Shown here piece by piece: positions 8,820-15,374 of a DNA stretch of 26,739 nt. The stretch's first letter is position 1; each line of letters starts with the position of its first letter. A model generated the notes under the pieces. That model was not told the origin of the DNA. It did no database searches and saw nothing but the letters and a program-made list of their open reading frames with translations. The stretch comes from a virus, in the IMG/VR virus record IMGVR_UViG_3300021960_000425, positions 1 to 26,739 of that record; one strand, 5' to 3'. Made by a program: the position numbers and the translations under genes.

Positions 8820-9171
8820 CTATATCAAATACCTTAATTGGTTCATCTGAAACATCTTTGATCCCTATGCTTTGACTTGGTTTACCCAAGATTCTATCTG
8901 CTAAAAAGTTAATGGCAGTCATATTACCATCTAATGCTTCTTCATATACTTTACCTACAACAGCTTCTAACATAGTCTTTTTGTCTTCTAATTCTACATT
9001 AGCAAGATCGGTGATATATTCATTTAAGGCAAAACCAGATTTAGGTCGCCCATTAGGATTACCTGATTGTCCTTTTTTCCAACCCTTGCCAGTTATTCCA
9101 CCAACAAGTTTTTCGTTGTTTTTTGGTTGTTTTACAACCTTTGTTGTTTTAGCTGCAGCCAAACTAATCAC
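8803..9171 (-). CDS. DUF5681-type protein, likely small terminase subunit
   Basis: A 122-aa protein with the motif GWKKGQSGNPNGRPKSGF at about residues 30-47, the signature of the DUF5681 family commonly found beside phage large terminases. Downstream is a helical region (about 48-95) and an acidic C-terminal tail (EPIKVFDIDGLDD). The basic motif plus helices suit recognition of packaging DNA and handing it to TerL. The start is uncertain: the GTG at 9171 has a weak site, whereas a TTG at 9162 lies 5 nt after GGGGTGA. The small-terminase role is inferred from position. Confidence 0.75.
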   Translation of the reverse strand: MISLAAAKTTKVVKQPKNNEKLVGGITGKGWKKGQSGNPNGRPKSGFALNEYITDLANVELEDKKTMLEAVVGKVYEEALDGNMTAINFLADRILGKPSQSIGIKDVSDEPIKVFDIDGLDD

Positions 9172-9193
9172 CCCACTATTTGAAGGTTATGTG

Positions 9194-9229
9194 TTCGTTA
9201 TTAAAACGAAAGGGAAGGTGTTACCCTTC
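9194..9229 (-). other. Tandem hairpins in the leader of the packaging genes
   Basis: Two adjacent perfect inverted repeats lie in the 174-nt gap upstream of the small terminase: TTCGTT/AACGAA (9194-9199/9205-9210, loop 5) and GAAGG/CCTTC (9214-9218/9225-9229, loop 6). In the minus transcript the second stem is followed by a pyrimidine-rich CCTTTCGTTTT stretch, so weak termination of the early transcript is possible. The gap also has TATATAG at about 9233-9239 and a repeated TTGTAGTC, which could mark a late promoter, but no good sigma70 -35 is in register. No gene is visible in the gap. Confidence 0.4.
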
Positions 9230-9345
9230 TACTATATAGGGAAAAAGACTACAAGAAACCCTTATCTAAGAGTTCTAAATGCTTGTAAGTGTTGATATTG
9301 TTGATAAAGATAATTTATTTAGGACTACAAAAAACTCCTCGATTG

Positions 9346-10002
9346 TCAAGAAAATAAGGAAATTATTTTTTTAGGCAATTTATCGACGAAGTTTGATATA
9401 ATCATATCTTCAGGTAGGTCATCTATTATGTATTTATAGCCATACTTCTTTATGGTATCGGTACTAAAGTCGTCTATTAGTCTATATGTACCTAATTCTA
9501 TTTGATGTGGCTCAAAGACTACTATCTGCCTATGTGGAATATTGAATTGGATCAGGAAACTATTTCTGTGGGTTAGCTTTTTAGCTTTATGTTCTTTGAT
9601 GTGGAAATAAGGCATATCAGCAAATAAGGATTGTACTTCTATCTTTATGGTTTTGTTTCTATAGGTTACTTTGAAGTCAGGTGCTGCAGTTATTTCCCTT
9701 CTCATGACTCTTATTATTCTATCTTGATCATGGTTATCAAAGGTCGCAGTTAGTTCTTTATATGGTGGCAAAGAGAATAGATAAGTAAATACATCCTCTA
9801 CTAACCAACCTCTGCATATATCCATAAAGTGTTGTTCAGGTGTTCTATTGTCTTGGATATGTGCCATTTCTTTATCCAGTTTATTATTAATGGTCTTTAG
9901 TTGCTCTTTATAGGTGTAATACTTGTTATGTAGGTAATGTTGATAATCTGTACTATGAGATAGTTCTTTAAGTTGATTATATGCTGTATCTAACTTATTC
10001 AT
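9346..10002 (-). CDS. PD-(D/E)XK-type nuclease, restriction-endonuclease-like
   Basis: A 218-aa protein. After a helical N-terminal part it has AAPDFKVTYRNKTIKIEVQS (106-125). Here P108-D109, then E122-x-Q124 after one beta hairpin, fits the PD-(D/E)xK fold with K replaced by Q, a known variation in restriction enzymes. Following segments (NSFLIQFN, RQIVVFEP) look like the remaining core strands. It is the last gene of the methylase-HTH-Mom cassette, and its ATG overlaps the Mom stop (TAATG). It could cut unmodified host or rival DNA, or act in recombination. The nuclease fold is likely; the restriction role is inferred from neighbours. Confidence 0.6.
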   Translation of the reverse strand: MNKLDTAYNQLKELSHSTDYQHYLHNKYYTYKEQLKTINNKLDKEMAHIQDNRTPEQHFMDICRGWLVEDVFTYLFSLPPYKELTATFDNHDQDRIIRVMRREITAAPDFKVTYRNKTIKIEVQSLFADMPYFHIKEHKAKKLTHRNSFLIQFNIPHRQIVVFEPHQIELGTYRLIDDFSTDTIKKYGYKYIIDDLPEDMIISNFVDKLPKKIISLFS

Positions 10003-10712
10003 TAGTCAAATAGTTGTGTTTGTGTACTCGGTTTATATGAAGCATCATATCTTTCGTTATTTCCTTTTGGGTAAGGTTTTATGCTATAAACCAATCTTTC
10101 TTTCATTTCTTTTTTCTGTTTTTTATTTCCCAATAAATAGAAATACCTGTGTTTTCTTGCCCTATCAACCATATAAACATTTTTTTCTCCAAATTTTTGT
10201 TTTAATAATTTTACTTTATCAAGGTGTCCATTTTTATCGCTTCTCCCCACCATATCTAAAACAGATGCACCATGAAGATGTTCATATCCTTTTACCATAT
10301 AATCTTTAAATTTTGCACTTAATCCAGTATATAGCCAATTAGTTGCCTGATAGATATATCCATGATGGTTTTGAGATGTGTCAGAATAAGATACTATTAC
10401 TTTAGGTTTTTTTAATAGTTTTAAGGATTGTGAAACAAAAAAAGACAGAACATTTTTATCTAAATTTTCATTAATTACAAGTCTGTTTAATTCTAAAAAA
10501 TTATCTTGATAATGCCCTGAAAATGCTTTTTTAACTAATATGTGTGCAACAGGTCTGCCAAAAGAACAAACACCTACTAATTCTTTGCTTTTAAATAATC
10601 CAAAAGAATAAGACACAGATGTCATTCTTTTTGCATAATGTTTATACATAAACCATTCTTTACATTGTTCTTTTTTAATATGGTTCACTTTATATTTATC
10701 TTTAATACTCAT
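10002..10712 (-). CDS. Mom-like adenine hypermodification protein
   Basis: A 236-aa protein resembling the Mom family, GNAT-fold enzymes that in phage Mu turn adenine into N6-(carbamoylmethyl)adenine and so block many restriction enzymes. Matching pattern: an N-terminal YKHYAKRM segment, GVCSFGRPVA (47-56), FLELNRLVI (72-80), SFFVSQSLKLLKKP (90-103), and the strongly conserved-looking VSYSDTSQNHHGYIYQATNW (107-126) followed by LYTGLS. The C-terminal third is basic (RARKHRY, KKQKKEMKERL) and may bind DNA. Its ATG forms an ATGA overlap with the HTH gene. I identify the family from memory of its motifs, not by search. Confidence 0.7.
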   Translation of the reverse strand: MSIKDKYKVNHIKKEQCKEWFMYKHYAKRMTSVSYSFGLFKSKELVGVCSFGRPVAHILVKKAFSGHYQDNFLELNRLVINENLDKNVLSFFVSQSLKLLKKPKVIVSYSDTSQNHHGYIYQATNWLYTGLSAKFKDYMVKGYEHLHGASVLDMVGRSDKNGHLDKVKLLKQKFGEKNVYMVDRARKHRYFYLLGNKKQKKEMKERLVYSIKPYPKGNNERYDASYKPSTQTQLFD

Positions 10713-11011
10713 TTTCTACGAAGCTTATATTTTACCAAAGTGGCTTCTTTCGATAGCTTTTTTATGGCTCGATTATAATAGGTCTTTGCTGAACTTTCTG
10801 ATATTCTCATGTTATAAGCTATATCATCAAATTTCTTTTTTTCTAATGCTCGTTCAATAAAGCATTGATATTCTTGGTCTGATAATGACCTTCCCCCTTG
10901 TATACCAGTAAGAACATATTTTAGTTCTTTTAATATCTTTGCTTGTTCTTTTTCTACCTCGTCTATTAGGTCTTGGTAGCCTTTTGCTTGATTGTCTATT
11001 GAGTTTTTCAA
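10709..11011 (-). CDS. Small HTH protein, sigma region-4-like
   Basis: A 100-aa protein with a coiled N-terminal half (DLIDEVEKEQAKILKELKYVL) and a C-terminal helix-turn-helix at about 57-90: ALEKKKFDDIAYNMRISESSAKTYYNRAIKKL, with the tempo of sigma-factor region 4 or LuxR-type HTH. The C-terminus is basic. The TTG start at 11011 overlaps the methylase stop (TTTTGA) and has an AAGGA site 8 nt upstream; no ATG lies near the N-terminus. Sitting between methylase and Mom genes, it may regulate the cassette or help late transcription. Mu mom is tightly controlled, so a dedicated regulator would make sense, but this is inference. Confidence 0.65.
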   Translation of the reverse strand: MKNSIDNQAKGYQDLIDEVEKEQAKILKELKYVLTGIQGGRSLSDQEYQCFIERALEKKKFDDIAYNMRISESSAKTYYNRAIKKLSKEATLVKYKLRRK

Positions 11012-12186
11012 AATAGTGTTCCTTGTATTTTAACTCCTTTTAGTCTTGCTTCTGCTATATCACAGTATTCTTGTTCTCTTTCTATACCTATATAATTGAA
11101 TCCTTGTTGCTTACAAGCAATTAATGTTGTTCCTGATCCTGCAAAAGGTTCTAATACTATGCCTTCTTTAGGTGTTACTAATCTTACTAAATATTCCATT
11201 AGTTTGATTGGTTTTACTGTTGGGTGGTAGTTTTTTCTATTTATTACTCTATTTAAACCTATATCATGGCTATGATCTAATGTTGATCTATGTTTTGCTC
11301 TATTGGACATTCCCATAGGTTTTTCCTCATAATCATCTAACCCCATATTTCGTTCTGCTTTACTTGCTTTGGCACAATAAAAGAATCTACTGCTTTCTTC
11401 AAATACTTCTAATACTTCTTCACTTCCATCGTGGATTATGTTTGCAGGGAATCTTCCTTGTGTGTTAATACTTTGTGTTGTATCTATTGGATTTTTTAGC
11501 TCACCACCTACATATTGTGTTTGATGACCACCTCCTGTATTTGCAAATGATTTTCTTTTTTCTATTGCTTTATCTAAATCATCTTCATTTCTATATCCTA
11601 TTCTACACTCATCTATGTTTATTCCACCTGTGCCATGTGTTAAGACATTTTCTGCTACTGATGTGTTAAATGGTTTTCTTGCCATTACAATAGGTTCGTG
11701 TGCAGGTTTTAGTGCAGTTCCCCAACCTTCCCATTGTGAATTGCCTTTGGTATCTTGTAAATCTAATCTATCAGAATTTAACATATAACCATCTTTGCCT
11801 TTTTTATTTTGATAATTTTTTTTAATTCCAATAACTTCCCTTTTATTCCCTTGCAATTTATCTACTGCTTTTCCAATATTATGTGATTTAGGAAAGCCAC
11901 TACCATACAACCACCCTAACATATCTCTTATTTCAAATCCAGCATCTTCTATATTGACTGCCATTCTGTGGTATGTTCTTGAACCTGCAAAAGATAAGAT
12001 ATGCCCACCTGGTTTTAGGACACGATATACTTCTTTCCATAATTCTACTTGGGGAACATCATAATCCCACGACTTTGACATGAATGAAATTCCATAGGGT
12101 GGGTCTGTTACTACACTATCAAAGTAATTATCTTCAAAGTCTTTTAAGACTTCTAAGCTATCTCCACATAATATTTTATTTTTCAT
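11008..12186 (-). CDS. DNA methyltransferase (beta-class amino MTase, N6-A or N4-C)
   Basis: A 392-aa SAM-dependent DNA methyltransferase. Catalytic motif IV DPPYG is at 28-32 and the SAM-binding motif I FAGSGTT at 348-354, so the motif order (IV first, I last) is that of the beta class. Further marks are LKPGGHILSF (motif V-VI region), NYHPTVKPIKLMEYLVRL before motif I, and a long central target-recognition region. The frame extends upstream to an ATG at 12330, but that would add 48 residues unlike any methylase N-terminus. The ATG at 12186 starts right at the motif block (MKNKILCGDSLEVL) and makes an ATGA overlap with a 38-codon frame, so I chose it. It heads the Mom/nuclease cassette. Confidence 0.9.
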   Translation of the reverse strand: MKNKILCGDSLEVLKDFEDNYFDSVVTDPPYGISFMSKSWDYDVPQVELWKEVYRVLKPGGHILSFAGSRTYHRMAVNIEDAGFEIRDMLGWLYGSGFPKSHNIGKAVDKLQGNKREVIGIKKNYQNKKGKDGYMLNSDRLDLQDTKGNSQWEGWGTALKPAHEPIVMARKPFNTSVAENVLTHGTGGINIDECRIGYRNEDDLDKAIEKRKSFANTGGGHQTQYVGGELKNPIDTTQSINTQGRFPANIIHDGSEEVLEVFEESSRFFYCAKASKAERNMGLDDYEEKPMGMSNRAKHRSTLDHSHDIGLNRVINRKNYHPTVKPIKLMEYLVRLVTPKEGIVLEPFAGSGTTLIACKQQGFNYIGIEREQEYCDIAEARLKGVKIQGTLF

Positions 12187-12299
12187 AATTTTTTTGGGAT
12201 ATGTCGCCAGACCAATAAGAATCGAAAGCATATATTTGACCAAGGGTAGACAGGATTGGTTACCTGCGACACTCCTTTTAAATGCCAATACATGTTCAT
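12183..12299 (-). CDS. Possible 38-aa peptide ahead of the methylase
   Basis: An ATG at 12299 opens a 38-codon frame rich in aromatic residues (MNMYWHLKG, NPVYPWSN, FRFLLVWRHIPKKL). It ends in a TGA that overlaps the methylase ATG (ATGA), the linkage used throughout this genome. The ribosome site (GGGAT) is weak. The competing reading is an N-terminal extension of the methylase in another frame, and the same DNA folds into a long hairpin, so the stretch may be mainly RNA. I recognise no family. Confidence 0.35.
   Translation of the reverse strand: MNMYWHLKGVSQVTNPVYPWSNICFRFLLVWRHIPKKL
12202..12271 (-). ncRNA. Candidate structured RNA element upstream of the methylase
   Basis: A 70-nt stretch that is GC-richer (about 45%) than its surroundings and folds in the minus transcript. 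The outer stem is TGTCGC (12271-12266) with GCGACA (12207-12202), followed by ACCAAT (12260-12255) with ATTGGT (12216-12211), and CAG/CTG can pair between them. This gives about 12-14 bp around a 38-nt loop. The loop contains CTTGGT, which can compete for the ACCAA strand, so two folds are possible. It sits just before the methylase start, where it could control expression of the modification cassette. No known riboswitch class is recognised. Both strands fold equally, so the strand is inferred from transcription. Confidence 0.4.
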
Positions 12300-12304
12300 T
12301 ATCT

Positions 12305-12511
12305 TTATCCCAAATCCTTGTTGTAGCCATGTTCTTTGGCTGTTTTTATTATATCTTTTACTGGTATGTATTTATTGTACTTAAAGCAATACAATTCCAT
12401 TGTGTCTTGTAAGTCCGATGAAACTCTCCCTGAAGATTCTACATATTGAATTTCATAGATATCATTTACTTTACAATATATTAATATGGAATTTAGTTCT
12501 TTGGTATCCAT
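12305..12511 (-). CDS. Hypothetical 68-aa protein
   Basis: Unrecognised small protein with an alternating hydrophobic/polar N-terminal half (LNSILIYCKVNDIYEIQYVESSG), an ELYCFKYNKYIPVKDIIKTAKEHGY C-terminal half and two cysteines. Its ATG overlaps the stop of the initiator-domain gene (TAATG), so the pair is co-translated. The compact mixed alpha/beta look suggests a small globular partner, perhaps of the replication protein. No function can be assigned. Confidence 0.6.
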   Translation of the reverse strand: MDTKELNSILIYCKVNDIYEIQYVESSGRVSSDLQDTMELYCFKYNKYIPVKDIIKTAKEHGYNKDLG

Positions 12512-12870
12512 TAGAACTCTCCCTCTAATTCTTCAAAATGATCATGTAACCCTTTATCAAATATTCTTTCTATGATTCGTTTATGGACTGGTGCTGTCAT
12601 TTTTAGCTTTCCATATTGAAATCGTATAAAGCTTTTTAATAGATATTGTGAATCATCAATAGGAATCATTTGTAGCTTTTCTTTAATGATGTCAGGTATT
12701 TCTCCTTCATATCCATTGCATTCAAAGGTCAATCTTTCAGGATCATACTCCCAAAAGCCATCGTGGCTGCAGTTGGATATAATATATAGCCATAATACTT
12801 TTTGTTGTGCCGACAGCTTTCTGAACCATTGCTTACTAAAGATATCAGCATCTAAAAATCTTTTTCTCAT
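12511..12870 (-). CDS. Replication-initiator N-terminal (winged-helix) domain protein
   Basis: A 119-aa protein beginning RKRFLDADIFSKQWFRKLSAQQKVLWLYI, then NCSHDGFWEYDPERLTF and FIRFQYGKLKMTAPVHKRIIE. This is the familiar N-terminal domain of phage replication-initiator/DnaD-like proteins, which recruits host replication proteins to the origin. Family members usually continue with a charged linker and a second domain; this one stops right after the first domain (HDHFEELEGEF). It is coupled to the nuclease gene upstream (ATGA), whose last codons encode its ribosome site. It is either a naturally single-domain version or a truncated initiator; a fossil of a similar linker lies at 16540-16727. 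Confidence 0.65.
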   Translation of the reverse strand: MRKRFLDADIFSKQWFRKLSAQQKVLWLYIISNCSHDGFWEYDPERLTFECNGYEGEIPDIIKEKLQMIPIDDSQYLLKSFIRFQYGKLKMTAPVHKRIIERIFDKGLHDHFEELEGEF

Positions 12871-13511
12871 CTTTTATTCTCCTGTATTTTTAGTAATAAC
12901 TTAAAAACTTTCCAACCCCAGTTCAAGTCTTTAATCTTTAAATGCTCTACTTGATACTCTTTTTTTTCTTTGTCTATTCGTACAATTAAAGCACCTTTGA
13001 TTTTTTCGCCTGTATTTTCTTCATACATTTTTGCATAAGCAGATATTTGTATTTTATGTTCTGAATGTATAGAATTACTACTTTTCCAGTCTAAGATCAT
13101 AAGCTTGGTGTTTTTACCAATCTTTACTTTGGCTACTGCATCACAAGTTCCACCAAACTTATATTTTTCTGAAACCATTTGTAATTCACTATGCAAGATT
13201 TCAGGCTGATAGTCGTTTTTAAAATCCAAATAGTTGTAATATGCTTGTTTAGCTTGACTAATTTCTGTTGGTGAATAGGTATCTAAATTTTGCACTCTAC
13301 CACCAATAGTAAACTGTTCTATCATATTATGTGCTAAAGTCCCTGTTCTACCTGCAGACCTTAATTCTTCTTTTGGATCTACTCCTTGTTTTAGTAATTT
13401 TAAATTCCAATTTAACAATGGATAAAAGTTCCACCCAAGATTGTTGCCTATGATTGTGGTAACCGAACTAACTCTTTTACCTTCCTTTGTTTTATATATT
13501 GTATGTGCCAT
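12867..13511 (-). CDS. RecB/Cas4-family PD-(D/E)XK exonuclease
   Basis: A 214-aa nuclease for phage recombination or replication. Motifs appear in the family order: GTLAHNMIE with H61, ELQMVSEKYKFGGTCD with D124, the catalytic LDWKSS with D141 and K143, then the RecB-type QISAYAKMY (Q155-x3-Y159). It lacks an obvious four-cysteine iron-sulfur set, so it resembles the phage RecB-like exonuclease rather than classical Cas4. It starts with the stereotyped AAAAGGAGAATAAAATG site. Together with the SSB at 15374-16000 it would resect DNA ends for annealing. No annealing protein is visible in the window. Confidence 0.85.
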   Translation of the reverse strand: MAHTIYKTKEGKRVSSVTTIIGNNLGWNFYPLLNWNLKLLKQGVDPKEELRSAGRTGTLAHNMIEQFTIGGRVQNLDTYSPTEISQAKQAYYNYLDFKNDYQPEILHSELQMVSEKYKFGGTCDAVAKVKIGKNTKLMILDWKSSNSIHSEHKIQISAYAKMYEENTGEKIKGALIVRIDKEKKEYQVEHLKIKDLNWGWKVFKLLLKIQENKR

Positions 13512-13523
13512 TTTATTCTCCTT

Positions 13524-14270
13524 TTATTGCATTGAATATTTCAATGCTTTATTATATGTACTTATTAATTTACTTTTATTCTTTTTAACATGATAAAATT
13601 GTTGTTCAATATATTCAATATATTCAGGTATGCTATAATCATGTTTACTTTTATTACAATGCCTACAAGCCATTCCAAGATTATTTACATGTCTTGACCC
13701 ACCACTAATTGTTGGAATAATATGTTCTATTTCCCATGTACTTGTTTTTAATGGATTTATCTTTTTTGAACAAAGATAACAGCAAGTTCCAAGATGCTTG
13801 AATAAATTATCATCAGACATTCCAACTATATCAAACTTTCTTTGTATTTTCCTTTTAAATTTATACATAGGAGTTTGCTGTCTTTTTCTTGTGGCTTTAA
13901 TTTGTTTTTTTCTTGTCTTTTCATTTAAAGCATAAGCAAGTGTCGATTTACCAATTCTTGGATAATACCATTTCATAAATTTAATAATATAATTATAAGG
14001 CAATCCCAATTCATTTAACAATTTAATTCTATTTTTTTTCTGTTTAATAAAATTAAAATTAGTTAAATCCTTTTTTGCTATTTTCTTTTTGAAGCCTTGA
14101 TCAAATTTAGCATAGTTATTTTCCCAATATGAAGGTTTAAAGAATAGCGATATATCCCTTTGTTCTAATACATAATAGTTTGTGTAAACTTCTTTTGAGT
14201 ATTGAGGATATGTTCTGTGCAAATATTGCTTAGACAATTCTCTCGTGTTTGATGTAAGTATTTCAATCAT
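13524..14270 (-). CDS. HNH endonuclease
   Basis: A 248-aa lysine-rich protein with a C-terminal HNH domain: zinc CYLC (164-167), EIEHIIP (180-186) giving the catalytic His, GG at 190-191, NNLGMACRHCNKSK (196-209) with the Asn and second zinc pair. The N-terminal 150 residues are basic and helical (KKKIAKKDL, KTRKKQIKATRKRQQ) and probably bind DNA. It may be a free-standing homing endonuclease or a packaging/recombination nuclease. Its ATG is preceded by a duplicated ribosome-site motif (14271-14291), a possible insertion scar. Because the small genes on either side are tightly coupled among themselves, a mobile origin is plausible. Confidence 0.85.
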   Translation of the reverse strand: MIEILTSNTRELSKQYLHRTYPQYSKEVYTNYYVLEQRDISLFFKPSYWENNYAKFDQGFKKKIAKKDLTNFNFIKQKKNRIKLLNELGLPYNYIIKFMKWYYPRIGKSTLAYALNEKTRKKQIKATRKRQQTPMYKFKRKIQRKFDIVGMSDDNLFKHLGTCCYLCSKKINPLKTSTWEIEHIIPTISGGSRHVNNLGMACRHCNKSKHDYSIPEYIEYIEQQFYHVKKNKSKLISTYNKALKYSMQ

Positions 14271-14291
14271 TTTATTCTCCCTTTATTCTCC
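14271..14291 (-). repeat. Tandem copy of the early-gene ribosome-site motif
   Basis: The minus strand reads GGAGAATAAAGGGAGAATAAA just before the HNH ATG: two copies of GGAGAATAAA one base apart. Single copies of the same motif precede the starts at 12870, 13511, 14751, 16482 and, on the plus strand, 16775. The duplication may be a footprint of gene insertion by recombination at these short repeated leaders. Confidence 0.7.
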
Positions 14292-14301
14292 TGATTATTA
14301 A

Positions 14302-14391
14302 TTAATCTAATTTGTGTATTTCTTTGTATACTTTTGGAAACAATTTATAACAACCATAAAGCACACCTATAGTAACTATTGTGTCTATCAT
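14302..14391 (-). CDS. 29-aa peptide with a short hydrophobic N-terminus
   Basis: A microprotein supported by an ATGA overlap with the 78-aa gene and an AGGAG site 8 nt upstream. It begins MIDTIVTIGVLYGCYKLF, one short membrane-type segment, and ends basic (KVYKEIHKLD). It may be a small membrane peptide. No family is recognised. Confidence 0.5.
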   Translation of the reverse strand: MIDTIVTIGVLYGCYKLFPKVYKEIHKLD

Positions 14392-14624
14392 TTACTTCTC
14401 TCCTTTATCATGTAATCTTCTATCCAAGGTCTTTGTTTAAAAGCAGCTACTTTCTCATAAGAGTCAAATACCCACCAAGCACGACCATGTTCTTTTGCAA
14501 AATCTTCTCTTAACTGTATTCCTTCTTCACTCCAAGCATCAGGTATGTTTGCCTTTTTGCAACGATCTTGTATTGTTCCCATGTGCTTACCAAACACATC
14601 ATAAGTAGGGTGAGATTTAGCCAT
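14388..14624 (-). CDS. Hypothetical 78-aa early protein
   Basis: Unrecognised. The sequence has an HPTYDVFGKHMG segment near the N-terminus, DRCKKANIPDAWSEEGIQL in the middle and WWVFDSYEKVAAFKQRPW near the C-terminus, with many aromatic residues, so it is probably globular and mixed alpha/beta. It overlaps the 44-aa zinc-ribbon gene by 8 nt and the 29-aa gene by 4 nt. It belongs to the early operon, perhaps as a host-takeover protein; that is only inferred from position. Confidence 0.65.
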   Translation of the reverse strand: MAKSHPTYDVFGKHMGTIQDRCKKANIPDAWSEEGIQLREDFAKEHGRAWWVFDSYEKVAAFKQRPWIEDYMIKERSK

Positions 14625-14751
14625 TCTTACCTGCTTTTTTTGCTTCTTCGTCTTTTTTATTCCAACATTTTATACAATATCCACCTTCGTCATTGTTTAT
14701 TAAAGTGTTGCATTTTTTTGTTAAGCAATATATTATTCTGTAACAACTCAT
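14617..14751 (-). CDS. 44-aa zinc-ribbon-like microprotein
   Basis: A small gene with a perfect AAAAGGAGAATAAAATG start. Cysteines at 3, 9, 14, 26 and 29 (including CIKC at 26-29) could bind one zinc ion, and the C-terminus is a charged helix (NKKDEEAKKAGKNG). It overlaps the 78-aa gene by 8 nt. Small zinc ribbons of this kind in phages often bind nucleic acid or RNA polymerase, but no function can be read here. Confidence 0.7.
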   Translation of the reverse strand: MSCYRIIYCLTKKCNTLINNDEGGYCIKCWNKKDEEAKKAGKNG

Positions 14752-14770
14752 TTTATTCTCCTTTTTTTTC

Positions 14771-15187
14771 CTAATCTAAATAGTCGTAAAAATCTTCTGA
14801 CTTTTTAAGATTTAAGTTATCTAACATTAATTGTACTTCTTTTCTAAATTCTTTTGATAATAAGTGTTTCTTTTGTCCTGACTTTAATGCAGTATTTCTT
14901 CTTTTCTGTAAAGCATCAAATCTTTCTTGTCCTAATTTATTCAATATAAATTCTCTATGTTCTTGTGGATTACCACCTAAGTATGAATGGCATCCATAGC
15001 ATAATGCCTGACAATTATCTTCATCAAATCTTACACTCCATGATCCTCTACTCCAGAAGTGTGAACAATGTAAAGCAGAAGTAGGTGGTGCATATTTCTT
15101 ATCACATCTTTGACAAGTCCAATTATCTCTTGTTCTAATGTATTTACTCCATATAGAGTCGCTTGGAAATATTTTTAATTTTGGCAT
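14771..15187 (-). CDS. NinG/Rap-like HNH protein
   Basis: A 138-aa protein of the lambda NinG type, a family linked to recombination and Holliday-junction cutting (Rap). It shows RTRDNWTCQRCDKKY (C25, C28), ALHCSHFWSRGSWSVRFDEDN (C41, H43) and CYGCHSYLGGNPQEH (C63, C66, H67), the zinc-bound HNH-like core, followed by a basic helical tail. The frame extends upstream to 15235, but the ATG at 15187 has an AAAGGAAAC site and begins right before the conserved part. Its ribosome site lies within a small hairpin, so translation may be controlled. It neighbours SSB and exonuclease genes, which fits a recombination set. Confidence 0.85.
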   Translation of the reverse strand: MPKLKIFPSDSIWSKYIRTRDNWTCQRCDKKYAPPTSALHCSHFWSRGSWSVRFDEDNCQALCYGCHSYLGGNPQEHREFILNKLGQERFDALQKRRNTALKSGQKKHLLSKEFRKEVQLMLDNLNLKKSEDFYDYLD

Positions 15188-15194
15188 ATTGTTT

Positions 15195-15270
15195 CCTTTC
15201 AGGAGAAAGGGACAGCTACTATTCGATTTGATCATGTTAATTAAACAAAGGAATAAGAAGTAGCTGCCCC
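15195..15270 (-). promoter_or_regulatory. Two overlapping hairpins in the NinG leader
   Basis: In the minus transcript GGGGCAGCTACT (15270-15259) pairs with AGTAGCTGTCCC (15220-15209) over 12 bp including one G-U pair, with a 38-nt loop. Next comes CCTTTC-TCCT-GAAAGG (15210-15195), a perfect 6-bp hairpin that buries the GAAAGGA ribosome site of the NinG gene. The two stems share two bases (15209-15210), so they can compete. This looks like translational control or attenuation. Confidence 0.5.
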
Positions 15271-15275
15271 AGTTT

Positions 15276-15374
15276 CTACACTATAATTAACCCCACAAAC
15301 ATAATTCCAAATAATGCAACTATCAACCAAACAATGACTAATAAGAGCATTATTACTGTATTTTCGTTACTCAT
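15276..15374 (-). CDS. 32-aa single-helix membrane peptide
   Basis: A microprotein whose ATG overlaps the SSB stop (TAATG). After MSNENT it is almost wholly hydrophobic (VIMLLLVIVWLIVALFGIMF and on to GLIIV), a single membrane-spanning helix with the short N-terminus probably outside. Its role is unknown; small phage membrane peptides can block superinfection or disturb the membrane. Coding support is the coupling and the clean hydrophobic pattern. Confidence 0.6.
   Translation of the reverse strand: MSNENTVIMLLLVIVWLIVALFGIMFVGLIIV

Noticed and set aside
9350-9380. TTGACA after the nuclease gene as a promoter for the packaging genes
   Set aside because: The hexamer is present just before 9350-9358 on the minus strand, but no -10-like hexamer occurs 16-18 nt downstream.
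12202-12271. A tRNA gene at the GC-rich segment
   Set aside because: The TTCGATT on the minus strand is not flanked by a T-arm stem, and no anticodon arm or standard 7-bp acceptor stem with correct spacing can be formed.
12194-12412. Plus-strand frame of 72 codons across the methylase leader
   Set aside because: It is antisense to coupled minus-strand genes, has no ribosome site or promoter, and partly reflects the hairpin sequence, which is open on both strands.
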